Part shown: positions 1-4,703 of the stretch, piece after piece
Layout: each line of letters opens with the position of its first letter
Position numbering within the stretch: position 1 is the stretch's first letter
DNA from: GCA-003244245 sp050699835
GTDB lineage: Bacteria > Actinomycetota > Actinomycetes > Mycobacteriales > Pseudonocardiaceae
DNA length: 11,912 bases
Reading direction: 5' to 3'
Assembly: GCA_050699835.1 (NCBI GenBank)
Contig: JBOHFW010000278.1
Location: forward strand, 1-11,912
Translations under genes and position numbers: made by a program
The notes under the pieces: model-generated
The model's input: only the letters and a program-made list of their open reading frames with translations
Told to the model about the DNA's origin: nothing
The model's database searches: none

Positions 1-893
1 GTGGCGTAGGAGGCCCCGCCACCGACACCTGCCCGGACCACACCGTCCGCAGTGACCAACCGCACCCGAGGGCTGCGCTGCCGCAGATGCATGTACATGC
101 TGGCGGCTAGCGACACCGCGTACTCCAGGCTCGATGTGGGGCCGGCGCCGCGGTGCGCCGCAGCGCGGTTGTCCAGCAGCACGGTGACCTCGCTGCGCCC
201 GGACCGCTCCTCGACCCGGACCATCAGCTCGTCCCGCCGGGCGCTCGTGCGCCAGTGCACTCTGCGCAGATCGTCGCCCTGCTGGTAGCTGCGCACGACC
301 GCAGAGTCCTGACCCGGACCAGCGCCCACTTCTCCGCCGCCCGCAGCCCCGGCACTCAATTCTCCTGCGGTTGGCCACCCGGCCAGCGGCACCACCGCGG
401 GGAGCACTACCAGCCGGCTCTCCTCGGCGAGTGTGCGGCTGTACTCCGCCAGACCGAGCGGATCGATGACCCGAGCGATCAGCGGACCCAGCGAGTGCAC
501 GCGGCGCTCGGCCGGGCGCAGCGAGTAGATCAGCTGCACCTCGCGGTGCTGTGTGAGTCGCATCACCACAGCCCGGCGGGGGCCGCCCAGCGCGTCGGGT
601 ACCACGTCCTCGAGCAGTAGCCGGCCGTTGCACCGGCCGGTGACGTGCAACGTCAGCTGTATCTGGCAATCACCGCCGACCGAGATCCGGGACGGTACCA
701 ACTCCCGGTTCGCCCGCAGTCTGATCTGGGTGCGGCCGGCGACCACGCTGGCCAGCAGCGGCAGCATGAGGGCAAAGGCGGCCACCCGGAGCAGGTCCCG
801 CTCATCGACCAGCACCCCGCACAACGCTGCGGCGAGCCCGGTGGCAAGCAGGCACCGGCCGCGGGTGGTCAGGCTGCCGAACCGCCTGAGCAC
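1..893 (-). CDS. DUF58 domain protein, C-terminus cut by window edge
   Basis: Membrane-associated DUF58 family protein, of the kind encoded next to MoxR ATPases. The biochemical role of the family is poorly defined; its fold is von Willebrand A-like in the C-terminal part. The reading frame starts at a GTG at 893-891, directly after the moxR stop (894-896), with an AGAGG Shine-Dalgarno (900-904) 6 nt upstream. It stays open for 297 codons to the left edge, so the 3' end is missing. The N-terminus has two hydrophobic stretches (about residues 14-29 and 36-53) and then a beta-rich region. Residues 199-226 carry the DUF58 signature: VVRSYQQGDDLRRVHW followed by RTSARRDELMVR. A VTVLLDNR strand follows (about 236-243), resembling the start of a vWA-like domain. 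Zero spacing to moxR implies one transcript. Family assignment is firm; function in this organism is unknown. A transglutaminase-like gene may follow off the left edge. Confidence 0.9.
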   Translation of the reverse strand, partial: MLRRFGSLTTRGRCLLATGLAAALCGVLVDERDLLRVAAFALMLPLLASVVAGRTQIRLRANRELVPSRISVGGDCQIQLTLHVTGRCNGRLLLEDVVPDALGGPRRAVVMRLTQHREVQLIYSLRPAERRVHSLGPLIARVIDPLGLAEYSRTLAEESRLVVLPAVVPLAGWPTAGELSAGAAGGGEVGAGPGQDSAVVRSYQQGDDLRRVHWRTSARRDELMVRVEERSGRSEVTVLLDNRAAAHRGAGPTSSLEYAVSLAASMYMHLRQRSPRVRLVTADGVVRAGVGGGASYA

Positions 894-1958
894 CTAATGC
901 CTCTGAGGTGAGCGGGGCCAGAGCGCGGCGATGCGGTCACCGTTGCTCGCGGCACCGCCGAGGCCATCAGTCCTGGTTTTTGGTGGCTGCTTCGGCGCTT
1001 GGGGCACCGGCACGCGCGCCAGCACGTCGCGCACGAGATCCTCCGCGGATCGTCGATCGACCTGCGCCTGCGCGCTGAGCAACAGCCGGTGCGACAGCAC
1101 CGGCTGGGCCATCGCCTGCACGTCGTCGGGGAGCACGAAGTCCCGGCCGGCCAGCGCGGCCCGGGCCCGGCTGGTGCGGATCAGCTGCAGCGTGGCGCGC
1201 GGTGAGGCGCCCAGCCGGAGCTCAGGCAACGCCCGGGTGGCGCTGACCACTTCCACCACATAGCGTCGCAGGTCGGCCGATACGTGGATCAGGCGGACCG
1301 CCTCGCACAGGGTTTTCACCTCGGCTGCGGTGGACACCGGCTCCAAGGTGGCGAACGGGTCGGCGCCGGCGTGCTCGTCGACCATCGCGAGCTCCGCGGC
1401 GGGGTCGGGGTAGCCCAGCGAGATCCGGGCGGTGAACCGGTCACGCTGGGCTTCGGGCAACGGGTAGGTGCCTTCCATCTCCACCGGATTCTGGGTGGCG
1501 ATCACCATGAAAGGGCCACTGAGGGGGTAGCTGTGCCCGTCGACGGTGACTTGGCGCTCTTCCATGCACTCCAGCAGTGCGGACTGGGTCTTGGGGGAGG
1601 CGCGGTTGATCTCGTCCCCCACCACCACGTTGGCGAAGACCGGGCCAGCTCGGAAGTCGAAGTCTCCGGTGCTGCGATCGAAGACGGAGACTCCAGTGAT
1701 GTCGCTGGGCATCAGGTCCGGGGTGAACTGGATCCGGGTGACCGTGCCGTCGATGGACCGGGCCAGCGCCTTGGCCAGCGACGTCTTGCCCACCCCCGGC
1801 ACGTCCTCGACCAGTAGGTGGCCCTCGGCGAGCAAGGTGATCAACGCGGTGCGAACCGCGTCAGGCTTGCCGACCAAGACGCGTTCGACGTTGCGCACTA
1901 TCCGATGCGCAGCGGCGTGCACGTCCACGTGCGGCGGACTCGGATCTGGGGCGTTCAT
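894..1958 (-). CDS. MoxR-family AAA+ ATPase
   Basis: AAA+ ATPase of the MoxR class, 354 aa, thought to act as a chaperone that matures or activates partner proteins, often vWA or DUF58 proteins encoded alongside. Walker A is EDVPGVGKTS (residues 51-60), Walker B VVVGDEINRA (111-120), the sensor-1 region ATQNP (154-158), and the family motif YPLPEAQRDRF (165-175). The C-terminal part (about 240-325) matches the AAA lid region, with LRLGASPRATLQL and the LPDDVQAMAQPVLSHRL stretch. Residues after about 325 are Pro/Lys-rich and low in complexity. The ATG start has an AGGA (1966-1969) 7 nt upstream, and length and N-terminus fit the family. The stop abuts the GTG of the DUF58 gene. The gene diverges from mraZ, so the pair is physically tied to the cell-wall cluster. 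A role in envelope biology is inference from location only. Confidence 0.95.
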   Translation of the reverse strand: MNAPDPSPPHVDVHAAAHRIVRNVERVLVGKPDAVRTALITLLAEGHLLVEDVPGVGKTSLAKALARSIDGTVTRIQFTPDLMPSDITGVSVFDRSTGDFDFRAGPVFANVVVGDEINRASPKTQSALLECMEERQVTVDGHSYPLSGPFMVIATQNPVEMEGTYPLPEAQRDRFTARISLGYPDPAAELAMVDEHAGADPFATLEPVSTAAEVKTLCEAVRLIHVSADLRRYVVEVVSATRALPELRLGASPRATLQLIRTSRARAALAGRDFVLPDDVQAMAQPVLSHRLLLSAQAQVDRRSAEDLVRDVLARVPVPQAPKQPPKTRTDGLGGAASNGDRIAALWPRSPQRH

Positions 1959-1993
1959 GGCTCGATCCTGACAAGCAGATCTCGCGCGCTCAC
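1955..1993 (-). CDS. Candidate 12-codon leader ORF overlapping the moxR start
   Basis: On the minus strand a perfect AGGAGG (1998-2003) sits 4 nt upstream of a GTG (1991-1993). This opens a 12-codon frame reading VSARDLLVRIEP, whose TGA overlaps the moxR ATG in an ATGA arrangement. It could be a short leader peptide whose translation is coupled to moxR. The AGGAGG is the strongest Shine-Dalgarno-like site upstream of moxR, yet it is misplaced for the moxR ATG itself, which has its own weaker AGGA. The 4-nt spacing is on the short side. The same frame is open further upstream to about 2350, but that longer translation (131 codons) resembles nothing I recognise and is rich in Arg and Pro, as expected for non-coding high-GC DNA. 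This is a tentative call. Confidence 0.25.
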   Translation of the reverse strand: MSARDLLVRIEP

Positions 1994-2205
1994 GCGACCT
2001 CCTGGCCGTAGTCCCGGATCGCTGGTGTACGAGGTCGTGGGACGCCAGCGCAGAGGCAGTCTGTCAAACCGTGCCGCAAGGCTTACCCAGCGGGCGGGCC
2101 TTGCTCCCCCAAACATCCTCCACTTCTCCCCACCGCATGCCCTCCGGCGGTCTCGTGAGGTGACTTTGAGTCCCAAGTTGCCGCACGGGGCCGCAGACCT
2201 GAGGC

Positions 2206-2235
2206 GGTGCCCACGGTGCGCCCTGGGTGGGCGCC
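2206..2235. other. Possible 9-bp stem-loop
   Basis: GGTGCCCAC (2206-2214) can pair with GTGGGCGCC (2227-2235) over 9 bp with one G-U pair, around a 12-nt loop. It lies about 70 bp upstream of the mraZ -35 element. It may be chance structure in GC-rich DNA. Confidence 0.2.
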
Positions 2236-2240
2236 CCACC

Positions 2241-2258
2241 TCCAGACACTGGTCTGGA
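2241..2258. promoter_or_regulatory. Interrupted palindrome, possible operator
   Basis: TCCAGAC (2241-2247) is followed by ACTG and then by GTCTGGA (2252-2258), a perfect 7-4-7 inverted repeat. It is centred about 57 bp upstream of the mraZ -35 hexamer and about 290 bp upstream of moxR. Such symmetry suits a dimeric transcription factor. No regulator is identified. Confidence 0.3.
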
Positions 2259-2305
2259 ACTGGCCCGATTACCCAGAGCAGAGGGATACGGAGGGTGTTT
2301 GCTCG

Positions 2306-2333
2306 TTGACAGTGGCAGAAAGTGGGGTAGTGT
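2306..2333 (+). promoter_or_regulatory. Predicted mraZ promoter
   Basis: A consensus -35 hexamer TTGACA (2306-2311) and a -10 hexamer TAGTGT (2328-2333, fitting the actinobacterial TAnnnT pattern) are separated by 16 bp. Transcription would begin near 2340, leaving a leader of about 58 nt before the mraZ GTG. It is the best sigma-70-type promoter I can see in the window and the natural main promoter for the cluster. Confidence 0.65.
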
Positions 2334-2345
2334 GGGTCGCCGTGG
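2312..2345 (+). promoter_or_regulatory. Four phased GTGG repeats, predicted MraZ operator
   Basis: GTGG occurs at 2312, 2322, 2332 and 2342, exactly 10 bp apart; read as pentamers from the T the units are TGGCA, TGGGG, TGGGT and TGGAG. E. coli MraZ is known to bind TGGGN direct repeats separated by 5 nt, which is the same 10-bp period. The array covers the -35/-10 spacer, the -10 hexamer and the predicted start site, so bound MraZ should block RNA polymerase. Autoregulation by the mraZ product just downstream is therefore a strong inference. Confidence 0.7.
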
Positions 2346-2397
2346 AGCACAAGGGTGCTTCACGGCCGGTCCGGCAGAGGCGGGGAAGTGGGTGGCC

Positions 2398-2829
2398 GTG
2401 TTCCTGGGCACACACACCCCCCGGCTCGACGACAAAGGTCGGTTGACGTTGCCGGCTAAGTTTCGTGATGCGCTCGCAGGGGGGTTGATGGTCACTAAGG
2501 GACAGGACCACTGCCTCTATGTGTTCCCCCGTGCCGAGTTCGAGCAGATGGCCCGCAAAGTGGCGCAGGCGCCGTTCACGAACGAGGCGGTGCGGGCCTA
2601 CCAGCGTTACCTCTTCGCCGGCACCGACGAGCAACGCCCGGACGGGCAGGGCCGCATCTCGATCGCCGCTGAGCTGCGGCGCTACGCCGGTCTGAGCAAG
2701 GACTGTGCGGTGATCGGGGCGATCAACCGTTTGGAGATCTGGGATAGCGAAGCATGGCAGCGCTACCTGGAGGAGCATGAAGAGTCCTACGCCCAGGCGC
2801 GGGAGGAGGTCCTGCCTGGCGTGATGTGA
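2398..2829 (+). CDS. mraZ: Transcriptional regulator MraZ
   Basis: MraZ, 143 aa, is a DNA-binding regulator with two SpoVT/AbrB-like half domains that assembles into rings and controls the dcw cluster. The start is set at GTG 2398, giving VFLGTHTPRLDDKGR, which aligns with the conserved family N-terminus (MFLG...LDDKGR) and gives the usual length. A purine-rich GGCGGGGAAG (2379-2388) lies 9 nt upstream. An in-frame GTG at 2392 is possible but too close to that site, and the frame is open upstream without family similarity. Both DXXXR signatures are present: D11-R15 (DDKGR) and D82-R86 (DGQGR). Other conserved stretches are LPAKFRDAL (18-26), AGTDEQRPD (74-82), KDCAVIGA (101-108) and LEIWD (112-116). 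It is the first gene of the plus-strand cluster and lies behind its own predicted operator. A 219-nt structured gap separates it from rsmH. Confidence 0.96.
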   Translation: MFLGTHTPRLDDKGRLTLPAKFRDALAGGLMVTKGQDHCLYVFPRAEFEQMARKVAQAPFTNEAVRAYQRYLFAGTDEQRPDGQGRISIAAELRRYAGLSKDCAVIGAINRLEIWDSEAWQRYLEEHEESYAQAREEVLPGVM

Positions 2830-2837
2830 CCCGATGA

Positions 2838-2876
2838 CGCGAGGCCTCCGTCCGGAGCCGCATCCTCGCGGATGCG
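2838..2876 (+). other. Two mutually exclusive stem-loops
   Basis: Stem A pairs CGCGAGG (2838-2844) with CCTCGCG (2864-2870) and encloses a small CTCC/GGAG hairpin (2846-2849/2854-2857). Stem B pairs CGCATCC (2859-2865) with GGATGCG (2870-2876) around a TCGC loop. They share 2864-2870 and cannot form together, an arrangement typical of attenuators. It starts 9 nt after the mraZ stop. Confidence 0.5.
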
Positions 2877-2897
2877 CAACACACGGACTACACCAGT

Positions 2898-2951
2898 CCT
2901 GACGCCCCTTCCCCGGCGCCAGGACCTGACACCGGACGGAGACCTGACGCC
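2898..2951 (+). repeat. Three CCTGACRCC direct repeats
   Basis: CCTGACGCC (2898-2906), CCTGACACC (2925-2933) and CCTGACGCC (2943-2951) lie in the same orientation at offsets of 27 and 18 nt. They could be protein- or RNA-binding repeats or remnants of local duplication. Function is unknown. Confidence 0.4.
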
Positions 2952-2962
2952 ACCGGTCCGTC

Positions 2963-3024
2963 CCGACATGGCGCCATATCGGGGCACATCAGGACGGGGT
3001 AACCCCGATATGGCGCCATGTCGG
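2963..3024. repeat. Perfect 22-bp inverted repeat with nested palindromes
   Basis: Arm 2963-2984 and arm 3003-3024 are exact reverse complements, separated by 18 nt. Each arm is itself a near-palindrome: CCGACATGGCGCCATATCGG on the left (2963-2982) and its complement on the right (3005-3024), both centred on ATGGCGCCAT. The palindrome centres are 42 bp apart, about four helical turns. As RNA it can form one 22-bp hairpin; as DNA it offers two identical operator-like sites. The right arm ends 24 nt before the rsmH GTG. Confidence 0.8.
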
Positions 3025-3048
3025 AGTTGGTGAGAGGGGGGAGGGAGG

Positions 3049-4056
3049 GTGCTGGTGGCCGATGACCTGCCCAGGTTTGCTCAGCATGCGCCCGTACTGC
3101 TGGGCCGCTGCCTGGAGCTGCTCGGACCCGCGGTGGCGGATCGGCCGGCCGTGGTGCTCGACGCGACGACGGGTCTCGGTGGGCACGCCGCCGCGCTGCT
3201 CGACGCCCATCCGGGCCTCACGCTGATCGGCATCGACCGCGACCCGCAGGCGCTCGCGGTGGCCAGTGATCGGCTGCGGGCCTACTCGGGGCGCACCCAT
3301 CTAGTGCATGCGGTCTATGACGAGCTGCCTGACGTGCTGCACCGCCTCGGCATCCCGCGCGTGGACGGCGTGTTGTTCGACCTGGGCGTGTCCTCGCTGC
3401 AGCTCGATACTTCTGAACGTGGCTTTTCCTACGCCCGCGACACCGTGCTGGACATGCGCATGGATCCCAGCGCGGGACCCACCGCGGCCAACGTGCTCAA
3501 CTCCTATTCCGAGAGTGATCTGCGCCGGGTATTGCGGGAGTACGGCGAGGAGCGCTTCGCCGGCCGGATCGCCGCCGCGGTCGTGGCGCAGCGGGTCCGG
3601 CGGCCCTTCGAGACCACCGCCCAGCTGGTCGACGTCGTCTACCAGAATGTCCCAGCGGCTACCCGCCGGCACGGTGGCCATCCCGCCAAGCGGACTTTCC
3701 AGGCATTGCGGATTGAGGTCAACGGTGAGCTGAGCGCGCTGAGCTCGGCGGTACCTGCCGCACTGAACGCGCTTTCGGTCGGCGGTCGGCTGGTGGCGAT
3801 GTCCTATCACTCGCTGGAAGACCGGATCGTCAAACGGGCGCTGGCTGCGCTGACTATCTCCCGGACTCCGGCCGGCCTGCCGGTCGAGCTGCCCGGTCAC
3901 GGACCCCAGCTGCGCGCCGTGACGCGTGGCGCCGAGCGGGCCGGCTCAGCGGAGACTGCGGCCAACCCGCGAGCGGCGTCCGTACGGCTGCGGGCCGCGC
4001 AGCGGATCGCGCCGCCTGGCCAGCATGGATCTGATTGGCCGGAGTTGACCTCGTGA
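3049..4056 (+). CDS. rsmH: 16S rRNA (cytosine-1402-N4)-methyltransferase RsmH
   Basis: RsmH (formerly MraW), 335 aa, uses S-adenosylmethionine to methylate N4 of C1402 in 16S rRNA, fine-tuning the ribosomal P site. Hallmarks include HAPVLLGRCLELL (13-25), the SAM-binding motif LDATTGLGGHAAALL (37-51), IGIDRDPQAL (60-69), VLFDLGVSSLQLD (108-120), LDMRMDP (134-140), YGEERFAGRIA (165-175), GHPAKRTFQALRIEVNGEL (210-228), SYHSLEDRIVKR (252-263) and a C-terminal NPRAASVRLRAAQR (306-319). All the expected core motifs are intact. The start is either GTG 3049 or the in-frame GTG 3055 two codons later; both sit behind a purine-only tract (3032-3049), and 3055 has the better Shine-Dalgarno spacing. It overlaps ftsL by 4 nt (GTGA). 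Location inside the dcw cluster is conserved across bacteria. Confidence 0.97.
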   Translation: MLVADDLPRFAQHAPVLLGRCLELLGPAVADRPAVVLDATTGLGGHAAALLDAHPGLTLIGIDRDPQALAVASDRLRAYSGRTHLVHAVYDELPDVLHRLGIPRVDGVLFDLGVSSLQLDTSERGFSYARDTVLDMRMDPSAGPTAANVLNSYSESDLRRVLREYGEERFAGRIAAAVVAQRVRRPFETTAQLVDVVYQNVPAATRRHGGHPAKRTFQALRIEVNGELSALSSAVPAALNALSVGGRLVAMSYHSLEDRIVKRALAALTISRTPAGLPVELPGHGPQLRAVTRGAERAGSAETAANPRAASVRLRAAQRIAPPGQHGSDWPELTS

Positions 4057-4703
4057 CCTCGCCCGCCCGCACCTCGGCCCCCACGCGGGGCAGGACTGCC
4101 ACATCCGTCCGCCGCCGGGGCACGGTGACTACCCGTGGCCGGGAATCAGGGCCGCAGCGCGGGCGTTCTGCGGCCGTCGCGCGTGCCTACGCTCGCCGTG
4201 CGCAGCGCAACGGGATACGCCATGGCGGTGTGAACAGCGTGGAGGCCGGTCGCGCACCCTTTGTGATGCTGGTGATGGTCATACTGGGGACAGGGTTGGT
4301 CGCCACGCTGTGGTTGTCCACGGCTGCCACTGCTGACTCCTATCACCTGCAAAGCGCCCGCAAGAACGCCAGGAATCTGACCGAGCGTTCGGAGAGCCTC
4401 GCTCGTCAGGTGGCCACCTTGGAGACCGCGCCCGAGCTGGCTCGCCGGGCTCGCTCGCTCGGGATGGTGCCGGCCGGGGACGCGGCCCGGCTGGTCGTCC
4501 GACCAGACGGCGGTGTTGTCGTGATCGGCGCGCCTCGGCGCGCCGTCGCACCGGTCTCGCCGCCGGCAGCAGTGTCCGCTCAGCCGCCGGCACTAGCGCC
4601 CATCCCGGCGCCGCCCGCCCAGCCGTCGCCGCCCGCCGTCCCACCAACACCAGCCGAGGCGCCAGCCGCTGCACCGATACCTACCCCGCTGGGTCGTACC
4701 TGA
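4053..4703 (+). CDS. ftsL: Cell division protein FtsL-like, bitopic membrane protein
   Basis: FtsL-like divisome component, 216 aa, expected to pair with an FtsB/DivIC-type protein and FtsQ and to activate septal peptidoglycan synthesis. The start is GTG 4053, overlapping the rsmH TGA, with GGAG (4041-4044) 8 nt upstream. The first 68 residues are basic and cytoplasmic (many Arg). A single membrane span covers about 69-90 (APFVMLVMVILGTGLVATLW). A short, likely coiled-coil stretch follows (about 97-136; Arg/Glu/Ala/Leu-rich), then the FtsL-like ELARRARSLGMVPAGDAARLV region (from about 128). The tail from about 163 is a Pro/Ala-rich, probably disordered periplasmic extension. Sequence conservation of FtsL is low, so the assignment rests on topology, the RARSLGMVPA-type segment and the position between rsmH and ftsI. 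Actinobacterial homologues are often annotated as proline-rich membrane protein. Confidence 0.85.
   Translation: MTSPARTSAPTRGRTATSVRRRGTVTTRGRESGPQRGRSAAVARAYARRAQRNGIRHGGVNSVEAGRAPFVMLVMVILGTGLVATLWLSTAATADSYHLQSARKNARNLTERSESLARQVATLETAPELARRARSLGMVPAGDAARLVVRPDGGVVVIGAPRRAVAPVSPPAAVSAQPPALAPIPAPPAQPSPPAVPPTPAEAPAAAPIPTPLGRT

Larger units (their letters stand above)
1959..2305. other. Divergent intergenic region between moxR and mraZ
   Basis: No convincing protein gene lies here. Frames open on either strand give Arg/Pro-rich translations without recognisable motifs. Visible structure consists of the small leader ORF next to moxR, a possible hairpin at 2206-2235 and a palindrome at 2241-2258. 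For the moxR direction there is a minus-strand TTGACA at 2067-2062, but no TAnnnT hexamer at suitable spacing, so I do not call a moxR promoter. Confidence 0.6.
2830..3048 (+). promoter_or_regulatory. Structure-rich mraZ-rsmH intergenic leader (candidate cis-regulatory RNA)
   Basis: This 219-nt non-coding stretch is packed with complementary segments: alternative stem-loops at 2838-2876, a hairpin GGACT/AGTCC (2885-2889/2895-2899), a long-range 10-bp pair CTCCGTCCGG (2846-2855) with CCGGACGGAG (2932-2941), and the perfect 22-bp inverted repeat at 2963-3024. A published RNA motif called mraW occurs in actinobacterial leaders upstream of rsmH (mraW). The location fits, but I cannot recall its consensus well enough to match it here, so the identification is a hypothesis. 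There is no T-run to suggest a classical terminator. The region also has room for a second promoter for rsmH, but I see no clear one. Confidence 0.4.

Noticed and set aside
153..911. Overlapping plus-strand frames opposite the DUF58 gene
   Set aside because: They are shadows: the minus strand reads a continuous DUF58 protein with clear signature motifs and a good start site.
2024..2067. moxR promoter with TTGACA at 2067-2062 on the minus strand
   Set aside because: No TAnnnT hexamer lies 16-19 bp downstream; the nearest partial match (TACACC, 2029-2024) is about 32 bp away.
1955..2350. 131-codon minus-strand frame upstream of moxR
   Set aside because: The composition (Arg, Pro, Trp, Cys) resembles chance translation of GC-rich DNA. 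It runs through the mraZ promoter and operator, and I recognise no family. Only the last 12 codons have a plausible ribosome-binding site.
2227..2397. N-terminal extension of mraZ to an upstream ATG at 2227
   Set aside because: The extension would cover the promoter and the predicted transcription start, has no MraZ similarity, and would make the protein 57 residues longer than the family norm.
2838..3002. Open frame of about 54 codons in the mraZ-rsmH gap, ending at TAA 3000-3002
   Set aside because: It has no ATG, GTG or TTG start after the preceding TGA at 2835, and it cannot be reached by a frameshift from mraZ, which stops at 2829. The translation is Pro/Arg-rich without motifs, and palindromic structure explains the region better.
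2963..3024. Classical rho-independent terminator between mraZ and rsmH
   Set aside because: The hairpin is strong but is followed by a purine-rich tract rather than a T-run, and the downstream genes belong to the same cluster.
3301..3900. Long minus-strand frames opposite rsmH and the later genes
   Set aside because: Typical antisense open frames of high-GC coding DNA; the plus strand encodes well-conserved proteins throughout.
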